From contig JAIOJX010000028.1 of the NCBI GenBank assembly GCA_022376925.1, positions 69,405,001 to 69,469,000 of the forward strand: a stretch of DNA of 64,000 nucleotides. The letters are read 5' to 3'. Under the pieces are notes generated by a model. That model saw only the letters and a list, made by a program, of their open reading frames with translations. It was not told the DNA's origin and made no database searches. Source of the stretch: Tragulus kanchil (Eukaryota > Chordata > Mammalia > Artiodactyla > Tragulidae). Shown in pieces: positions 23,612 through 36,293 of this stretch; within the stretch, counting starts at the first letter, position 1, and the number at the start of each line of letters is the position of its first letter. Both the position numbers and the translations under genes were made by a program.

Positions 23612-24672
23612 TTCATGCAAAGTGCCAAGCTGGATGAAACTCAAGGTGAATCAAAATTTCTGAGAGAAATATCAATAACCTCAGATATGCAGATGATATC
23701 ACCCTAATGGCAAAAAGCTGAGAGAACTTCTCGATGAAAGTGAAAAAGGAGACGGAAAAAGCTGGCTTAAAGGAGGTAGCATGAAAACCTATACTGTCAT
23801 ATGTGAAAAAAATAGCTTTTGCCATTGTGCTATGAGAAAAGAGGATCCTGCAGGGACATTGTGTGATGGCCTGGAGAGGTGGGATGGGGGGGATATACAT
23901 ATGACTAATCTGGGATCATACATATCTGTAAACAACAAAACTCTGTAAAAGTTAAAAGTAAAATAATAATAAAAAATTAAAGTGGGAACTACAAAGAAAA
24001 CCCACAAAACTCAACATTCAAAATATAAAGATCACAGCATATGGTCCCATCATGTCATAGCAGATAAAAGGGGAAAAAGGAGAAACGGTGAGAAATTATA
24101 TTTTCATGGACTCCAAAGTCACTGCATATAGTGATGGCAGCCAAAAAATAAAAGATACTTGTTCCTGGGAAGAAAAGGTATAACAAACATAGACAGCATG
24201 TTAAAATGCAGAGCCATCACTTTGCCAACAAAGGAACTAAAGTCAAAACTGTGGGTTTTCCAGTAGTCATGTACAAATGTGAGAGTTGGACCATAAAGAA
24301 GACTGAGGGCCAAAGAATTGAAGCTTTTGAACTGTGGTGCTGGAGAAGACTCTTCAGGGTTCCCTGGACAGGAAGCAGATCAAACCAGTCAATCCTAAAG
24401 GAAATCAGCTCTGAATATTCATGGGAAGGACTGATGATGAAGCTTCAATAATTTGGTCACTGGATGCAAAAAACTACCTCATTGGAAAAGATCCTGATGC
24501 TGGGAAAGACTAAGGCAAGAAAAGAAGGTGGGGACAGATGAGATGGTTAGACAGCATCACAGACTCAATGGATGTGAGTCAGCAAACTCTGAGAAAGAGT
24601 GACAGGAAAGAAATGACAGACAGGATGCAGTTGATGGGGTTGCAAGAGTCAGACATGACATAGCTACTAAAT
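23612..24672 (+). mobile_element. BovB LINE, sense, 3' part
   Basis: It resumes after the SINE with the RT end: 'ataacctcagatatgcagat' gives the LRYADD-type catalytic motif. It continues in order with 'tttgccaacaaagga', 'gagttggaccataaagaag', 'ggagaagactcttcagg' and 'gacagcatcacagactcaat', and ends at the BovB tail. An extra ~150 bases near 23850-23990 look unlike the consensus. Frames are broken. Confidence 0.9.
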
Positions 24673-24852
24673 AACAACAATGGTACTAAATCATTTTCTG
24701 ATGGTTTTGTTTTTCTCATTGGTATAAAATTTGCTTCAGTAAGTATCCTTGAAACTGCAGTCTTATTAAATATTATTGCTTTATTTCTTTGAAAAATTCC
24801 CAGGAGGAAAATTTATAGGTCAAAGTGTTTTCCTGTTTTAAAACATAATGGT

Positions 24853-25184
24853 GGGCTTCCCCTGGTGGTCCAGTGGGTAAGGACAACGCCTTTCAGTGCA
24901 AGGGGCGCTGGTTCGAGCTCTGGCCTGGGAAGATCCCACATGCCACCGAGTGGCTGGACTGATGTGTCCAATCACCGAGCCGGAGCTCTGGAGCGCATGT
25001 GCCCAGAGCCGGTGCTCTACGACGACAGACGTCATCGCGATGGGAGGCCCACAGGAGCCAAAGAATGAAGACTAATTAAAATAGAGAAATGAAGGACCAG
25101 TGGAAATGGCCCGCCCACTCCCCTCCCTCCCCAACCCGACCCCCTGCCCAAAGTAAATAAATAAATCTTTAAAAAAAAAAAAAA
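24853..25184 (+). mobile_element. CHR SINE, C-rich subtype, full length
   Basis: The head has 'ggtggtccagtgggtaagg'. The body has 'ccaatcaccgagccgg', 'gagccggtgctctacgacg' and 'gatgggaggcccacagg'. The 3' part is the C-rich 'cactcccctccctcccc', followed by 'aaataaataaatcttt' and poly-A. It is one of the most complete copies in the window and useful as a reference for this subtype. Confidence 0.93.
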
Positions 25185-27899
25185 TTACAGAAATGATCAG
25201 TTTGTGTTACTCCAAGCAGATTTGAGATACACTCATTAAAGTTATATCAATCTTATCAACTTTATTTTTAAAAGATGTCTATTTTATATCTTCTTCCACC
25301 ATTATGGCTGTATATCTTTTCTCATGTTTAGTATGTATTTTGTTTCTTATTTTATGAATATTGTTTATAAAATTTCCCATCTCAATTGTTTTTATTGTCA
25401 TGGTTTTATCACTTTATAACATATATTTAGGTACCAACCTCTCCTGCAGCTGTTCCTACACGCTCTTTCCTGCCTGTGCTGCATAAGTCCTGGGAGTTCT
25501 ATGACTTTGAATTCCCCTAAAATGAAAGCAGCTTGGCCTTTAATCCTGCTTGAGAGAAGACTATCCACCAGTCAGGAATATCTGTTTCGGCATCAATGTG
25601 TGCAAGGCTAAATGCTGTTGTTTTAAGACACTGAATATTGAGTTTTTCTGTTACCATTGTTTAACTGTCCTTCCTGACATATTTGAAACACAGAATTTTA
25701 AAAATCATCCTGTCAGTGGTTTGATTCATGGCATCTGTGTTTTTGATTGTTTAAGCTTCCCACTTCTGATCCAATTCCTTACAATTGTATTATTTTAATC
25801 CTTGCTACTGATTTAATCAAATTTATGGTTCTTTTAAACAAGATAAATTAAGAATAATGAAAATAATTTTTTTTAAATAAATATATCACTAAAATTTGGG
25901 AGTCTGCCCACATACTATTCATATGTTATGCAAATGACAATACTAATACTATCTACATTATGAAGGATAAGTAAAAATAGAAAATAAAACAAAGAAAAAA
26001 TAATTCATAAACTATTTTATCAATAGATATAATTACACCCACATTGACATTAATATATATTAAATTTATGTGTTCCATCATTGTTTACAATTAAGTTTAC
26101 AAGGAAATGTAAATATGTATTACTTTTCACTTAAGAACAAACATACAAAAAAGTAATGGATAAAAGGAAAATGTATTCAGCTCAAGAGGAACTTATTTTA
26201 TTAAATAAAACAGTAGAAATAGTTAAGAACAAAGAATATGCAATACTGTATTCAAAAGTTTTTATTCTCTTTACTTTTCAAAAATCATATCTCTAGCATA
26301 ATGGGTTATTTAAGCTATGAGATTAGTGTAGAGATCACAGAATTCAACACTCAATGAGATCTACAATTTTTATGTAGCTTTATAAGTCAAGCATTAGCTA
26401 ACTTAGTTTTTCTGTGAATATAGTAATCAGTAGAGGATAACCAGACAGTTTGATTTATATGGTATTTACAAATCTCTATGTCTGTCTATGTAGATGTATA
26501 TGTGTCTGTGTCTATTTTAATTAGTCTATGTTCATAAGAACAAAAAGGATAAATCATACCTTAGGTGATGATTACAGTTTAAGTCATCCACAATCTGCAA
26601 ATAAATACAAGCTATTAGATTAATATGAAACTATGGCAAATAGTTCCAAATATTTGCTCCGTGGAAATTAGTTTTAAAGTATATTATAAATATACATTAT
26701 TTGAAGGCATGTTACATTTTTTTTTTATTGGTAGATTTTTACGAAATGGCAGCTGGAACTATTAATTAGCTATTTACATCAGAGACATTTTGCTTTGAAA
26801 TATTTTGCTCAACAAATTTTTTTGGACACTATAGAGCATATTCAGTCAAACATTAAAAAAATATTGAGCCCCTAGTAAACGCACTAGGTGTAAAACTAAG
26901 AGTAATGGGCCAATAACTAAGCATGGTACCTCTTCCATGAATTCAGATTGTATTCTAATCATAAAAATGAACCTCGACTTGTAATTTAAGCATGAAGTAT
27001 AATTTATTGGTTTTTTTTTTTGTATTTTTATATGTCCAGTTTCCATTTGGAAGCCATCTTCTGAGAAGTGATTCTATCCTTGGCCCAGTGGTATTTAGTG
27101 TCAGTGATATTTTTCTTATTGATTTGTAAAACCTGCATATATAAATATTCAATAAAATTTTCATTGGTTATATGTTTCTCTTTGTGATTATCCTGTTTTC
27201 TATAAAATGTATGCCATCATTCTTATAAAACATGGTTTTAATACATAGTAATAAAGTTTAATAAATATTTAATTTTTCTCACACCACTAAGTATTATTTC
27301 TATCATATTAAAAATATGTTTTTAGCTGTTATGTTCAATTAGCTTACTGAAGTAACTGTGTAAATACCAACGTCTAAAATTTTAGGAGTTTATATATCTT
27401 GATTCAAGTAGCATGTACTCCAACATCTCCTTCTTAATCTATATTTATTTTCCTTATCTTTTTTTTTTATTCTCCACTATCTCTTTATTCTTTTATTTCT
27501 TTTCTCCTCTTCTGTTTCCTAAATTATGCAGATTATCCTTTAACATTTATTTTTGTCTATGAATTCATGCTTGTTTAAATCAGCATAGATCCCATGAAAC
27601 ACTCTGTAGAAATTTTGTTGGATATCATCTTTAATTTGTGGATTAATTCTGGGACAGCTGACACCTTTATCAAATTAATATTAAATGAAGTTTTCTATCC
27701 AAGTCTATTTATTTAGTTCTTATTTCCTCCAATAGATTTCTCTGATTTACTCTCATAATATTTTGACAAACTTCTTACCCCATTTTCAGTGTATTTGTTT
27801 CCTAATTCTTATTTCAAGACTATAGAGATTTTACAATAAAATATACTTTGTTATGATACTCTTAGGCTTAAATAGGAAAATCTTAATTTAAACTATTTA
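25185..27899. other. Long unique AT-rich stretch
   Basis: About 2.7 kb without recognisable SINE, LINE or gene. A part near 25600-25690 ('gttgttttaagacactgaat') faintly resembles the end of an old mammalian LTR, but I cannot confirm it. The open frames here (82 codons at 25550-25798, about 66 codons on the minus strand near 26846-27164) have no recognisable domain. Confidence 0.45.
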
Positions 27900-29515
27900 A
27901 TTAAATTGTTTAATGTAAAGGCTTCCAGTCTGGACAAAATGGCATATACCTTTTTCTTGTTCCTCCCATGTAAGTAAAAATCTGCAAACAATATAAAAGG
28001 CAACCACAGGAGAACTCTAGAAGTTGGAAAGTAGGAGACAAATTTGTTCAGGACCCCAGAATTGGAGGAGAGACCTAACAGCAAGATGTTTTATATTCCT
28101 CTTCCCAGTAGAAGAAAGCAACCCAGGCCCAGAATGTTCTGGTCCAAAACTCAGGAACATAAAGAAGCCCAGGTAGTCTCATTCTATCCCTGGAGGGAAC
28201 CTAAACCTTTGGATAACACCAAATAAGACCTTCCACCTGGCCTCCACCAGCAGGCACCTCCTGGGAACCCTGGGAACCATAAGTGACCAGGGAAAGAACC
28301 TGGGAAAATTCTGTCCACACTGGGTTGAAACTCACCCTCCTCACCAAGAAGCACATGGGTGGCTGAGTAGCATGGGGAAAGGAGGCAAGGGATCCTCCAT
28401 GGAAGCCTCTTTGTCCCTACAGGCCAACTCAGGACTCTTCTTTTCATGGAGTGACAGCACTTTATTCAGTCAGCCTCAACAAAGGTGACTCAGCCCAAAC
28501 AAGTGGTCCTATCCAGAATGGCCTCTTGTCCCAGTGGGCCTGAGTATCCTTTTCCCTGACTAGAGAAAGAACATGGCCAGAATAGCAGTAGGCGAAAACG
28601 CTGTCCCAACAAACGCCTGACATAGGAGGCACTTTCCATCCCACACAGACAGGGGAACTCCTCACCCCTGGAAACTGGATAGGGAAGTCTCTTTATTCCT
28701 CAGAGCTTGAAACTCACCCTCCCCACTGCCTCCCTGAGAGGTATCTGGTGGCCAGTACTGGAAATAGCACTCCTACCCATGAAGACAGCCACAGCACCAG
28801 CAAAGAAGCCAAGTAGGCCAAAGTAACACTGCAAAGTTCGAAAATGAAACTGCTGTTGGTCTCAGAGCCCACAAAAGTAGACTAAACTTAAGCAGTGGAG
28901 GTATCTGGCAAAATAAAGGCTATAAATGGATCAGGAAGTATCCCATATAACAGGCAAAATGTCCAGGGTGAAATACAAATCACTCATCATATTGGAATCC
29001 AGAAAAAAATCACAGCTTGGAGGAAAACCTAAAACCACTGACACCAGCACTAGAATGAGTCAAATGGAAATATTCTGTATGTATTTTAAAGCAACTATCA
29101 TGAAAATGCTTTAACAACTAATTAGATATTTTCTTTAAGCAAACAAAAAAATTAGATATAATCAAAAAATAGAAGGTATTAAAGAAAGTTAAATGTGAAT
29201 TATAGTACTGAAAAATATAATAACAGAAATAAAAATGCATGATGGATAGACTCATTAGTAGAGTGGAATCACTTAAGTTGAGAACAGATCAATTGATTTA
29301 CCTACTCTCAATCACTGAAAGAAAACAGACTGGAAACAAAATTAACAACAACTAAAGGATCCATGAGATGATTGCAAAAGGTCCTGTACTGTGCCATCTA
29401 TGTCCCAGAGAGGAGAAAGAGAATTGGGCTGAAAAAGTATTGGGAGAAACTGGCCCTCAAGTTCCAAATTTGACAAAAGACACAACAATTTAAGAAACTG
29501 AGCAAAGAAACAACA
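27900..29515 (+). mobile_element. Ancient L1M-type 5' region
   Basis: It is locally GC-richer than its surroundings. 'gtccagggtgaaatacaaat', 'gcaactatcatgaaaatgc' and then 'agaggagaaagagaattggg', 'caaatttgacaaaagacac' follow the order of the long 5' region ahead of ORF1 in old mammalian L1M elements. 27920-28720 ('gacaaaatggcatatacc', repeated 'gaaactcaccctcc') looks like the matching 5' UTR. No functional frame remains. Confidence 0.7.
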
Positions 29516-30132
29516 GTGAAGGAGTTATCAAATACTTGTAATGTTTTCTTTGTGTTGTAAGAACTGGAATGCTTTAGAATACATAGAGATGTACTCCATC
29601 AAAATTTGCTGAGAAAATTAATGTGTTGTAGTATATTAAGTTAAAATACATTTGTGGTAAATTGAATATTTTACTTTTTTCTGAGTCTGACCTGACAAAA
29701 ATTGTAGTACTGTGTTTTGATAAAATATAGAAGCACAAATATTTTTGTAAAGGACTATAGACCATAAAAATGCTTTCATTTTCTCTTGATCTTATAAATA
29801 GCTACAAAACAGAAGGAAATAAATTATTCCTTTTTTACTAGAGCTTTTTGCCTGATTCCAACAGATGCTGCTTCCACAAATCAGTTTATAATTTCTTTCA
29901 TAACTCAGACAGAATAACCCTTCAATTGATAGTCAGGAAATAGAAATAGTGATGCATATAATTCTGATAGTCATGTAACAAAACTGCACTTTGCTATATG
30001 AAAACCTCGGCCATCAATCATTCTGTTTAATGTTGGGGCAACTTAATCCTCTGTAGCAACAGCTGTGCAAGGCTCAGTCTCAAATACAACAGATTTGCCA
30101 GACCTCCAGAGTAAAAAAGTAAATGTTCAGTG
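29516..30132. other. Unique AT-rich DNA
   Basis: No recognised repeat or gene. Confidence 0.45.
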
Positions 30133-32290
30133 TGAAAATTAACAGCTAGACACCTAGCCAGCTAATGAAATAGAACTAATCTATACTGAATGCAATTAAT
30201 GTAAACTTATTTTTTTCTAGGGGGTGGGAGGGGCATAATCAATTTTGCACTTTAAAGAACTCCAATATACTTGTTATTCAGTTTGCAAATAATAAAAACA
30301 ACTGTGGTTTAAACAGAATAGATATTTTCTTTTTATGAAAGAAAATTAATTCAATAATATTGGAATTTAATGTCATATCTTAAGAGTCTTGGATTTGAGA
30401 AGAAGTTATTTTAGATACTATAGTTCAGAATGACAATGTTTTAATTTATAAATAGTGAGGGGAAGAAATGGCATATGTAGTTTAGGAAATGTACATTCTT
30501 AAGAGCCAACGGTCAATTTCAAGGGTTTTCCATTTATTCAATACAATGTTCATGTTTTATCTCACACACCTGAAATAGAATTTCATTAATGATAAAATGA
30601 TTAAGTTAACTGTCCTAGAGAATCACTGCTCATCTTAATATTTCACATTAGTTAATAATTTATATTTCAAAGGTATTTTCTATTCATTTTCTCATTTGAT
30701 GCTTAAAATATGTGAAGCTTAAAATAAAATAGTTGATGTAAACTATTGATCACACTTTATAGGCTATGTTGAAATTCAGAGAAGGAAAATAACAAGTCCC
30801 ACAGTATGCAGGTGGCAAAGTCAAAATACAAGTCTAACATTTCAGCTTCCATTCAACGGCTCCATAAAAATGGATATCCTTGTTGTTTATAATACTAGTA
30901 ACTGTATTATTTGGGAAATACATGCTTTTTAAAGTGTTATATGTTCCTACATATTCAAACTTCTTTAGAATGTGATTTTTTTTTTTTTTTTTGTAGTAAC
31001 AATGAGGGCTTCCCAGTAGCACTAGTAAAGAATCTGCCTGTCAATGCAGCAGATGTAAGAAACTTCGGTTGCATCCTTAAGTTGGGAAGATCTGGCATAG
31101 CAAATGGCAAGCCACTCCAGAAATTTTGCCTGGGAAATCCTATGTGCAGAGGATTCTGGCAGGCTACAATCTATGGGACCATAAAGAATCAGACATGACT
31201 GGAAAGTACATGGCATGAGTCTGAAAATTAACAGCTAGACACCTAGCCAGCTAATGAAATAGAACTAATCTATACTGAATGCAATTAATGTAAACTTATT
31301 TTTTTCTAGGGGGTGGGAGGGGCATAATCAATTTTGCACTTTAAAGAACTCCAATATACTTGTTATTCAGTTTGCAAATAATAAAAACAACTGTGGTTTA
31401 AACAGAATAGATATTTTCTTTTTATGAAAGAAAATTAATTCAATAATATTGGAATTTAATGTCATATCTTAAGAGTCTTGGATTTGAGAAGAAGTTATTT
31501 TAGATACTATAGTTCAGAATGACAATGTTTTAATTTATAAATAGTGAGGGGAAGAAATGGCATATGTAGTTTAGGAAATGTACATTCTTAAGAGCCAACG
31601 GTCAATTTCAAGGGTTTTCCATTTATTCAATACAATGTTCATGTTTTATCTCACACACCTGAAATAGAATTTCATTAATGATAAAATGATTAAGTTAACT
31701 GTCCTAGAGAATCACTGCTCATCTTAATATTTCACATTAGTTAATAATTTATATTTCAAAGGTATTTTCTATTCATTTTCTCATTTGATGCTTAAAATAT
31801 GTGAAGCTTAAAATAAAATAGTTGATGTAAACTATTGATCACACTTTATAGGCTATGTTGAAATTCAGAGAAGGAAAATAACAAGTCCCACAGTATGCAG
31901 GTGGCAAAGTCAAAATACAAGTCTAACATTTCAGCTTCCATTCAACGGCTCCATAAAAATGGATATCCTTGTTGTTTATAATACTAGTAACTGTATTATT
32001 TGGGAAATACATGCTTTTTAAAGTGTTATATGTTCCTACATATTCAAACTTCTTTAGAATGTGATTTTTTTTTTTTTTTTTTTGTAGTAACAATGAGGGC
32101 TTCCCAGTAGCACTAGTAAAGAATCTGCCTGTCAATGCAGCAGATGTAAGAAACTTCGGTTGCATCCTTAAGTTGGGAAGATCTGGCATAGCAAATGGCA
32201 AGCCACTCCAGAAATTTTGCCTGGGAAATCCTATGTGCAGAGGATTCTGGCAGGCTACAATCTATGGGACCATAAAGAATCAGACATGAC
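30133..32290 (+). repeat. Tandem duplication 6 (about 1.07 kb unit)
   Basis: Copy A is 30133-31200 and copy B 31222-32290. The 21 bases between them ('ggaaagtacatggcatgag' and on) are a shortened version of what truly follows copy B ('agagtacatggcagtgag', about 32300). So copy A decays into its downstream sequence before the sequence snaps back. The unit is unique DNA plus a Bov-tA. Confidence 0.95.
31008..31200 (+). mobile_element. Bov-tA SINE, diverged
   Basis: It starts 'gggcttcccagtagcact' and has 'aatctgcctgtcaatgcag' and 'gcaagccactccagaaattt'. It ends 'aatcagacatgact'. A T run (about 30969-30992) lies just upstream. The same element recurs at 32098-32292, and its 3' half recurs at 33301-33403. 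Confidence 0.88.
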
Positions 32291-32292
32291 TG
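32098..32292 (+). mobile_element. Bov-tA SINE, second copy (duplication 6)
   Basis: Same as 31008-31200 but with an intact 3' end ('catgactgagtaacag'). This suggests the second copy is the better sequence. The upstream T run is slightly shorter or longer than in the first copy. Confidence 0.88.
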
Positions 32293-34405
32293 AGTAACAG
32301 AGTACATGGCAGTGAGTCTGAGAATAGGCAAAAGTCAATTTCAGTGATAGGTTCCTGGGGCTGAGAATGCATAATTCCCTGAGAGACTCATAGCCAAAAC
32401 CAACATTTCTATGAACTTGAGCAAGTGAAGATTACATGTTTCATGCCTTAACTGATCTGTTTTGTGGGAAACTAAGGATTAGAGAATCACTCCCCATGCT
32501 GAGTGGAAAGCAGGACTTCTAGAATATTAAATCACTGATTTTAGCTAACAAAAAGACTACTTCACATTTCTTGTAGAATGTGATATCTTAAGATGCCCAA
32601 GGGTTGAACTTAAAGCTTGCAGTTACGACCACATTGGACTTTCAATGAGCTTGCCAAGAAGTGCCAGTAGCTCCAGGTGTAGTATCTTTACTTGGAAAGT
32701 GAAAACACATGTTCATGTAATACAAACTCTGTGTTTTGAATCTCGGTGGGGTAAATCATTTATACTAAAAACAGACATATTAAAATGAGGTTCTAGATTG
32801 TCTCTACATTAATGGTATGCACCTTTTTGACTTTTCCTTTAGTTTTACATTTTTTGATCATATGGGTGAGTGTTGCTAGTGTGAAAATGGATCTCCCAGG
32901 AAGAGAGGGGCCTGGCTGCATCAGATACAGTGTTGAGGGGAAAAGGGCACAGATGCAGCACAACTAAAAGCTAGGTTTTAATCGTGAAGAGATATGAATC
33001 TGGTGCAAGAAACCGAGACTGTTAAATTGAAATCATTTTTAAGGCCCTAAGGAATGTACTACCTGTAGCCAGGTCACAGATGCCTGTTCTCACCTAACAT
33101 CAACAGTGCTCAACTACGAGTTTAATGCAGAATTGGAATTTAATTTCTCACCTAAAATTCCAAAGACTTGAGAAGTATATGATATGCTATCATTTGAAAT
33201 TTGACTCTTAGTCAGTTGTCTATACAGAGTAAACAATAAAACTGATGAAATTAATCATATTTTCAATAGATCTCCATGAAAACAATGTCATGGAAAAACA
33301 AATGGCAAGCCACTCCAGAAATTTTGCCTGGGAAATCCTATGTGCAGAGGATTCTGGCAGGCTACAATCTATGGGACCATAAAGAATCAGACATGACTGA
33401 GTAACAGAGTACATGGCAGTGAGTCTGAGAATAGGCAAAAGTCAATTTCAGTGATAGGTTCCTGGGGCTGAGAATGCATAATTCCCTGAGAGACTCATAG
33501 CCAAAACCAACATTTCTATGAACTTGAGCAAGTGAAGATTACATGTTTCATGCCTTAACTGATCTGTTTTGTGGGAAACTAAGGATTAGAGAATCACTCC
33601 CCATGCTGAGTGGAAAGCAGGACTTCTAGAATATTAAATCACTGATTTTAGCTAACAAAAAGACTACTTCACATTTCTTGTAGAATGTGATATCTTAAGA
33701 TGCCCAAGGGTTGAACTTAAAGCTTGCAGTTACGACCACATTGGACTTTCAATGAGCTTGCCAAGAAGTGCCAGTAGCTCCAGGTGTAGTATCTTTACTT
33801 GGAAAGTGAAAACACATGTTCATGTAATACAAACTCTGTGTTTTGAATCTCGGTGGGGTAAATCATTTATACTAAAAACAGACATATTAAAATGAGGTTC
33901 TAGATTGTCTCTACATTAATGGTATGCACCTTTTTGACTTTTCCTTTAGTTTTACATTTTTTGATCATATGGGTGAGTGTTGCTAGTGTGAAAATGGATC
34001 TCCCAGGAAGAGAGGGGCCTGGCTGCATCAGATACAGTGTTGAGGGGAAAAGGGCACAGATGCAGCACAACTAAAAGCTAGGTTTTAATCGTGAAGAGAT
34101 ATGAATCTGGTGCAAGAAACCGAGACTGTTAAATTGAAATCATTTTTAAGGCCCTAAGGAATGTACTACCTGTAGCCAGGTCACAGATGCCTGTTCTCAC
34201 CTAACATCAACAGTGCTCAACTACGAGTTTAATGCAGAATTGGAATTTAATTTCTCACCTAAAATTCCAAAGACTTGAGAAGTATATGATATGCTATCAT
34301 TTGAAATTTGACTCTTAGTCAGTTGTCTATACAGAGTAAACAATAAAACTGATGAAATTAATCATATTTTCAATAGATCTCCATGAAAACAATGTCATGG
34401 AAAAA
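32192..34405 (+). repeat. Tandem duplication 7 (about 1.11 kb unit)
   Basis: Copy A is 32192-33298 and copy B 33299-34405, joined without spacer at an A run. The copies look identical over long stretches. The unit begins inside the Bov-tA, so the SINE's 3' half is present three times in total. Confidence 0.95.
33301..33403 (+). mobile_element. Bov-tA 3' half, third partial copy
   Basis: It starts abruptly at 'aaatggcaagccactcc', exactly at the block junction, and runs to the SINE end. It exists because duplications 6 and 7 overlap inside the SINE. It is not a separate insertion. Confidence 0.88.
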
Positions 34406-34704
34406 TCTGAAATTTTAAGCATTTTTAAGAATTTTTAAAAAATTAAATGTCAAAATTTATATTTTCTATTACACATGTGTCAAAACATGTGTTTTAACTG
34501 TAAGGAATTTACCCTAATTTCTGACATCATTGGGAGGTTGCTTCCACATGAAAATTAGCTTAATAACACAAATTTTTACAAATGGAACTGTATGTTTTTT
34601 GCTCATTGACGGTAAAATAAATTTGTTAAATAAAAATTCTGTTTTCCTACTTAATTATTTCTGCTTTTGTTTCTGGAGCTTTTGGTGTCATATTAAAAAA
34701 TAGA

Positions 34705-35036
34705 GGGCTTACCCTGATCCAGTGGGTAAGGACACCGCCTTGCAGTGTAAGGGGCGCCAGTTCGATCCCTGGCCTGGGAAGATCCCACGTGCTGCGGAGC
34801 GGCTGTACTGATGTGTCCAATTACCGAGCCAGAGCTCTGGAGCTCATGCGCCCAGAGCCGGCGCTCTGCAACAACATACACCACCGCGATGGGAAGCCCA
34901 CAGAAGCCAAAGAACAAAGACGAATGAAAACACAGAAATGAAAGACCAATAGAAGTGGCCCGCCCATCCCCCTCCCTCCCCAACCCGACCCCCGCCCAAA
35001 ATAAATAAATAAATAAATCTTTAAAAAAAAAAAAAA
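34705..35036 (+). mobile_element. CHR SINE, C-rich subtype, full length
   Basis: The head is damaged ('gggcttaccctgatccagtg' lacks a few bases), but the B box 'agttcgatccctggcc' is good. The body has 'tccaattaccgagccag' and 'gagccggcgctctgcaac'. The 3' part has the C-rich segment, four AAAT units, CTTT and poly-A. Confidence 0.92.
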
Positions 35037-35117
35037 GAATTGTTAGTGCCAATGCCAAGAAATATTTGTCCATATATTTTCTATTAGAAGTTTTATGATT
35101 TTGAGCATCCGTCTTTA

Positions 35118-35140
35118 ATATATATATATATATATATATA
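35118..35140. repeat. (TA)n microsatellite
   Basis: A 23-base TA array. The second block copy has 29 bases at 36261-36289. Confidence 0.93.
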
Positions 35141-35847
35141 TTTAAGTTTTTCCAACACCATTTATTGAAGTATCTACCCGTATTATGATAGTGACAGTAT
35201 CTTTCATGACATATTATAGAGAAGGGAAATTGATATTTTAAACCTGTAAGTTTTCCTTAAATAGATATGATTATGTAGACTAGGTTTACAGGAAAAAAAA
35301 GGAAAATATCTACATGTGCCAGGTCACAGATGCCTGTTCTCACCTAACATCAACAGTGCTCAACTACGAGTTTAATGCAGAATTGGAATTTAATTTCTCA
35401 CCTAAAATTCCAAAGACTTGAGAAGTATATGATATGCTATCATTTGAAATTTGACTCTTAGTCAGTTGTCTATACAGAGTAAACAATAAAACTGATGAAA
35501 TTAATCATATTTTCAATAGATCTCCATGAAAACAATGTCATGGAAAAATCTGAAATTTTAAGCATTTTTAAGAATTTTTAAAAAATTAAATGTCAAAATT
35601 TATATTTTCTATTACACATGTGTCAAAACATGTGTTTTAACTGTAAGGAATTTACCCTAATTTCTGACATCATTGGGAGGTTGCTTCCACATGAAAATTA
35701 GCTTAATAACACAAATTTTTACAAATGGAACTGTATGTTTTTTGCTCATTGACGGTAAAATAAATTTGTTAAATAAAAATTCTGTTTTCCTACTTAATTA
35801 TTTCTGCTTTTGTTTCTGGAGCTTTTGGTGTCATATTAAAAAATAGA

Positions 35848-36179
35848 GGGCTTACCCTGATCCAGTGGGTAAGGACACCGCCTTGCAGTGTAAGGGGCGC
35901 CAGTTCGATCCCTGGCCTGGGAAGATCCCACGTGCTGCGGAGCGGCTGTACTGATGTGTCCAATTACCGAGCCAGAGCTCTGGAGCTCATGCGCCCAGAG
36001 CCGGCGCTCTGCAACAACATACACCACCGCGATGGGAAGCCCACAGAAGCCAAAGAACAAAGACGAATGAAAACACAGAAATGAAAGACCAATAGAAGTG
36101 GCCCGCCCATCCCCCTCCCTCCCCAACCCGACCCCCGCCCAAAATAAATAAATAAATAAATCTTTAAAAAAAAAAAAAA
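35848..36179 (+). mobile_element. CHR SINE, second copy (duplication 8)
   Basis: Same element, same head damage and same flanks as 34705-35036. It is part of copy B of the block. Confidence 0.92.
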
Positions 36180-36256
36180 GAATTGTTAGTGCCAATGCCA
36201 AGAAATATTTGTCCATATATTTTCTATTAGAAGTTTTATGATTTTGAGCATCCGTC

Positions 36257-36260
<4 letters not shown>

Positions 36261-36289
<29 letters not shown>
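36261..36289. repeat. (TA)n microsatellite, second copy (duplication 8)
   Basis: Six bases (three TA units) longer than its partner at 35118-35140. Confidence 0.93.

Positions 36290-36293
<4 letters not shown>

Noticed and set aside
27900..29515. A protein-coding exon cluster suggested by the locally higher GC content
   Set aside because: The sequence follows the 5' region of an old L1M element. Frames are short and interrupted, and no splice-bounded conserved exon is visible.
34693..36216. 126-codon minus-strand frames as duplicated small membrane proteins
   Set aside because: They are antisense translations of the CHR SINE and its A-rich tail. Similar peptides appear at 21696-22056 and 24838-25035 over other copies of the same SINE.
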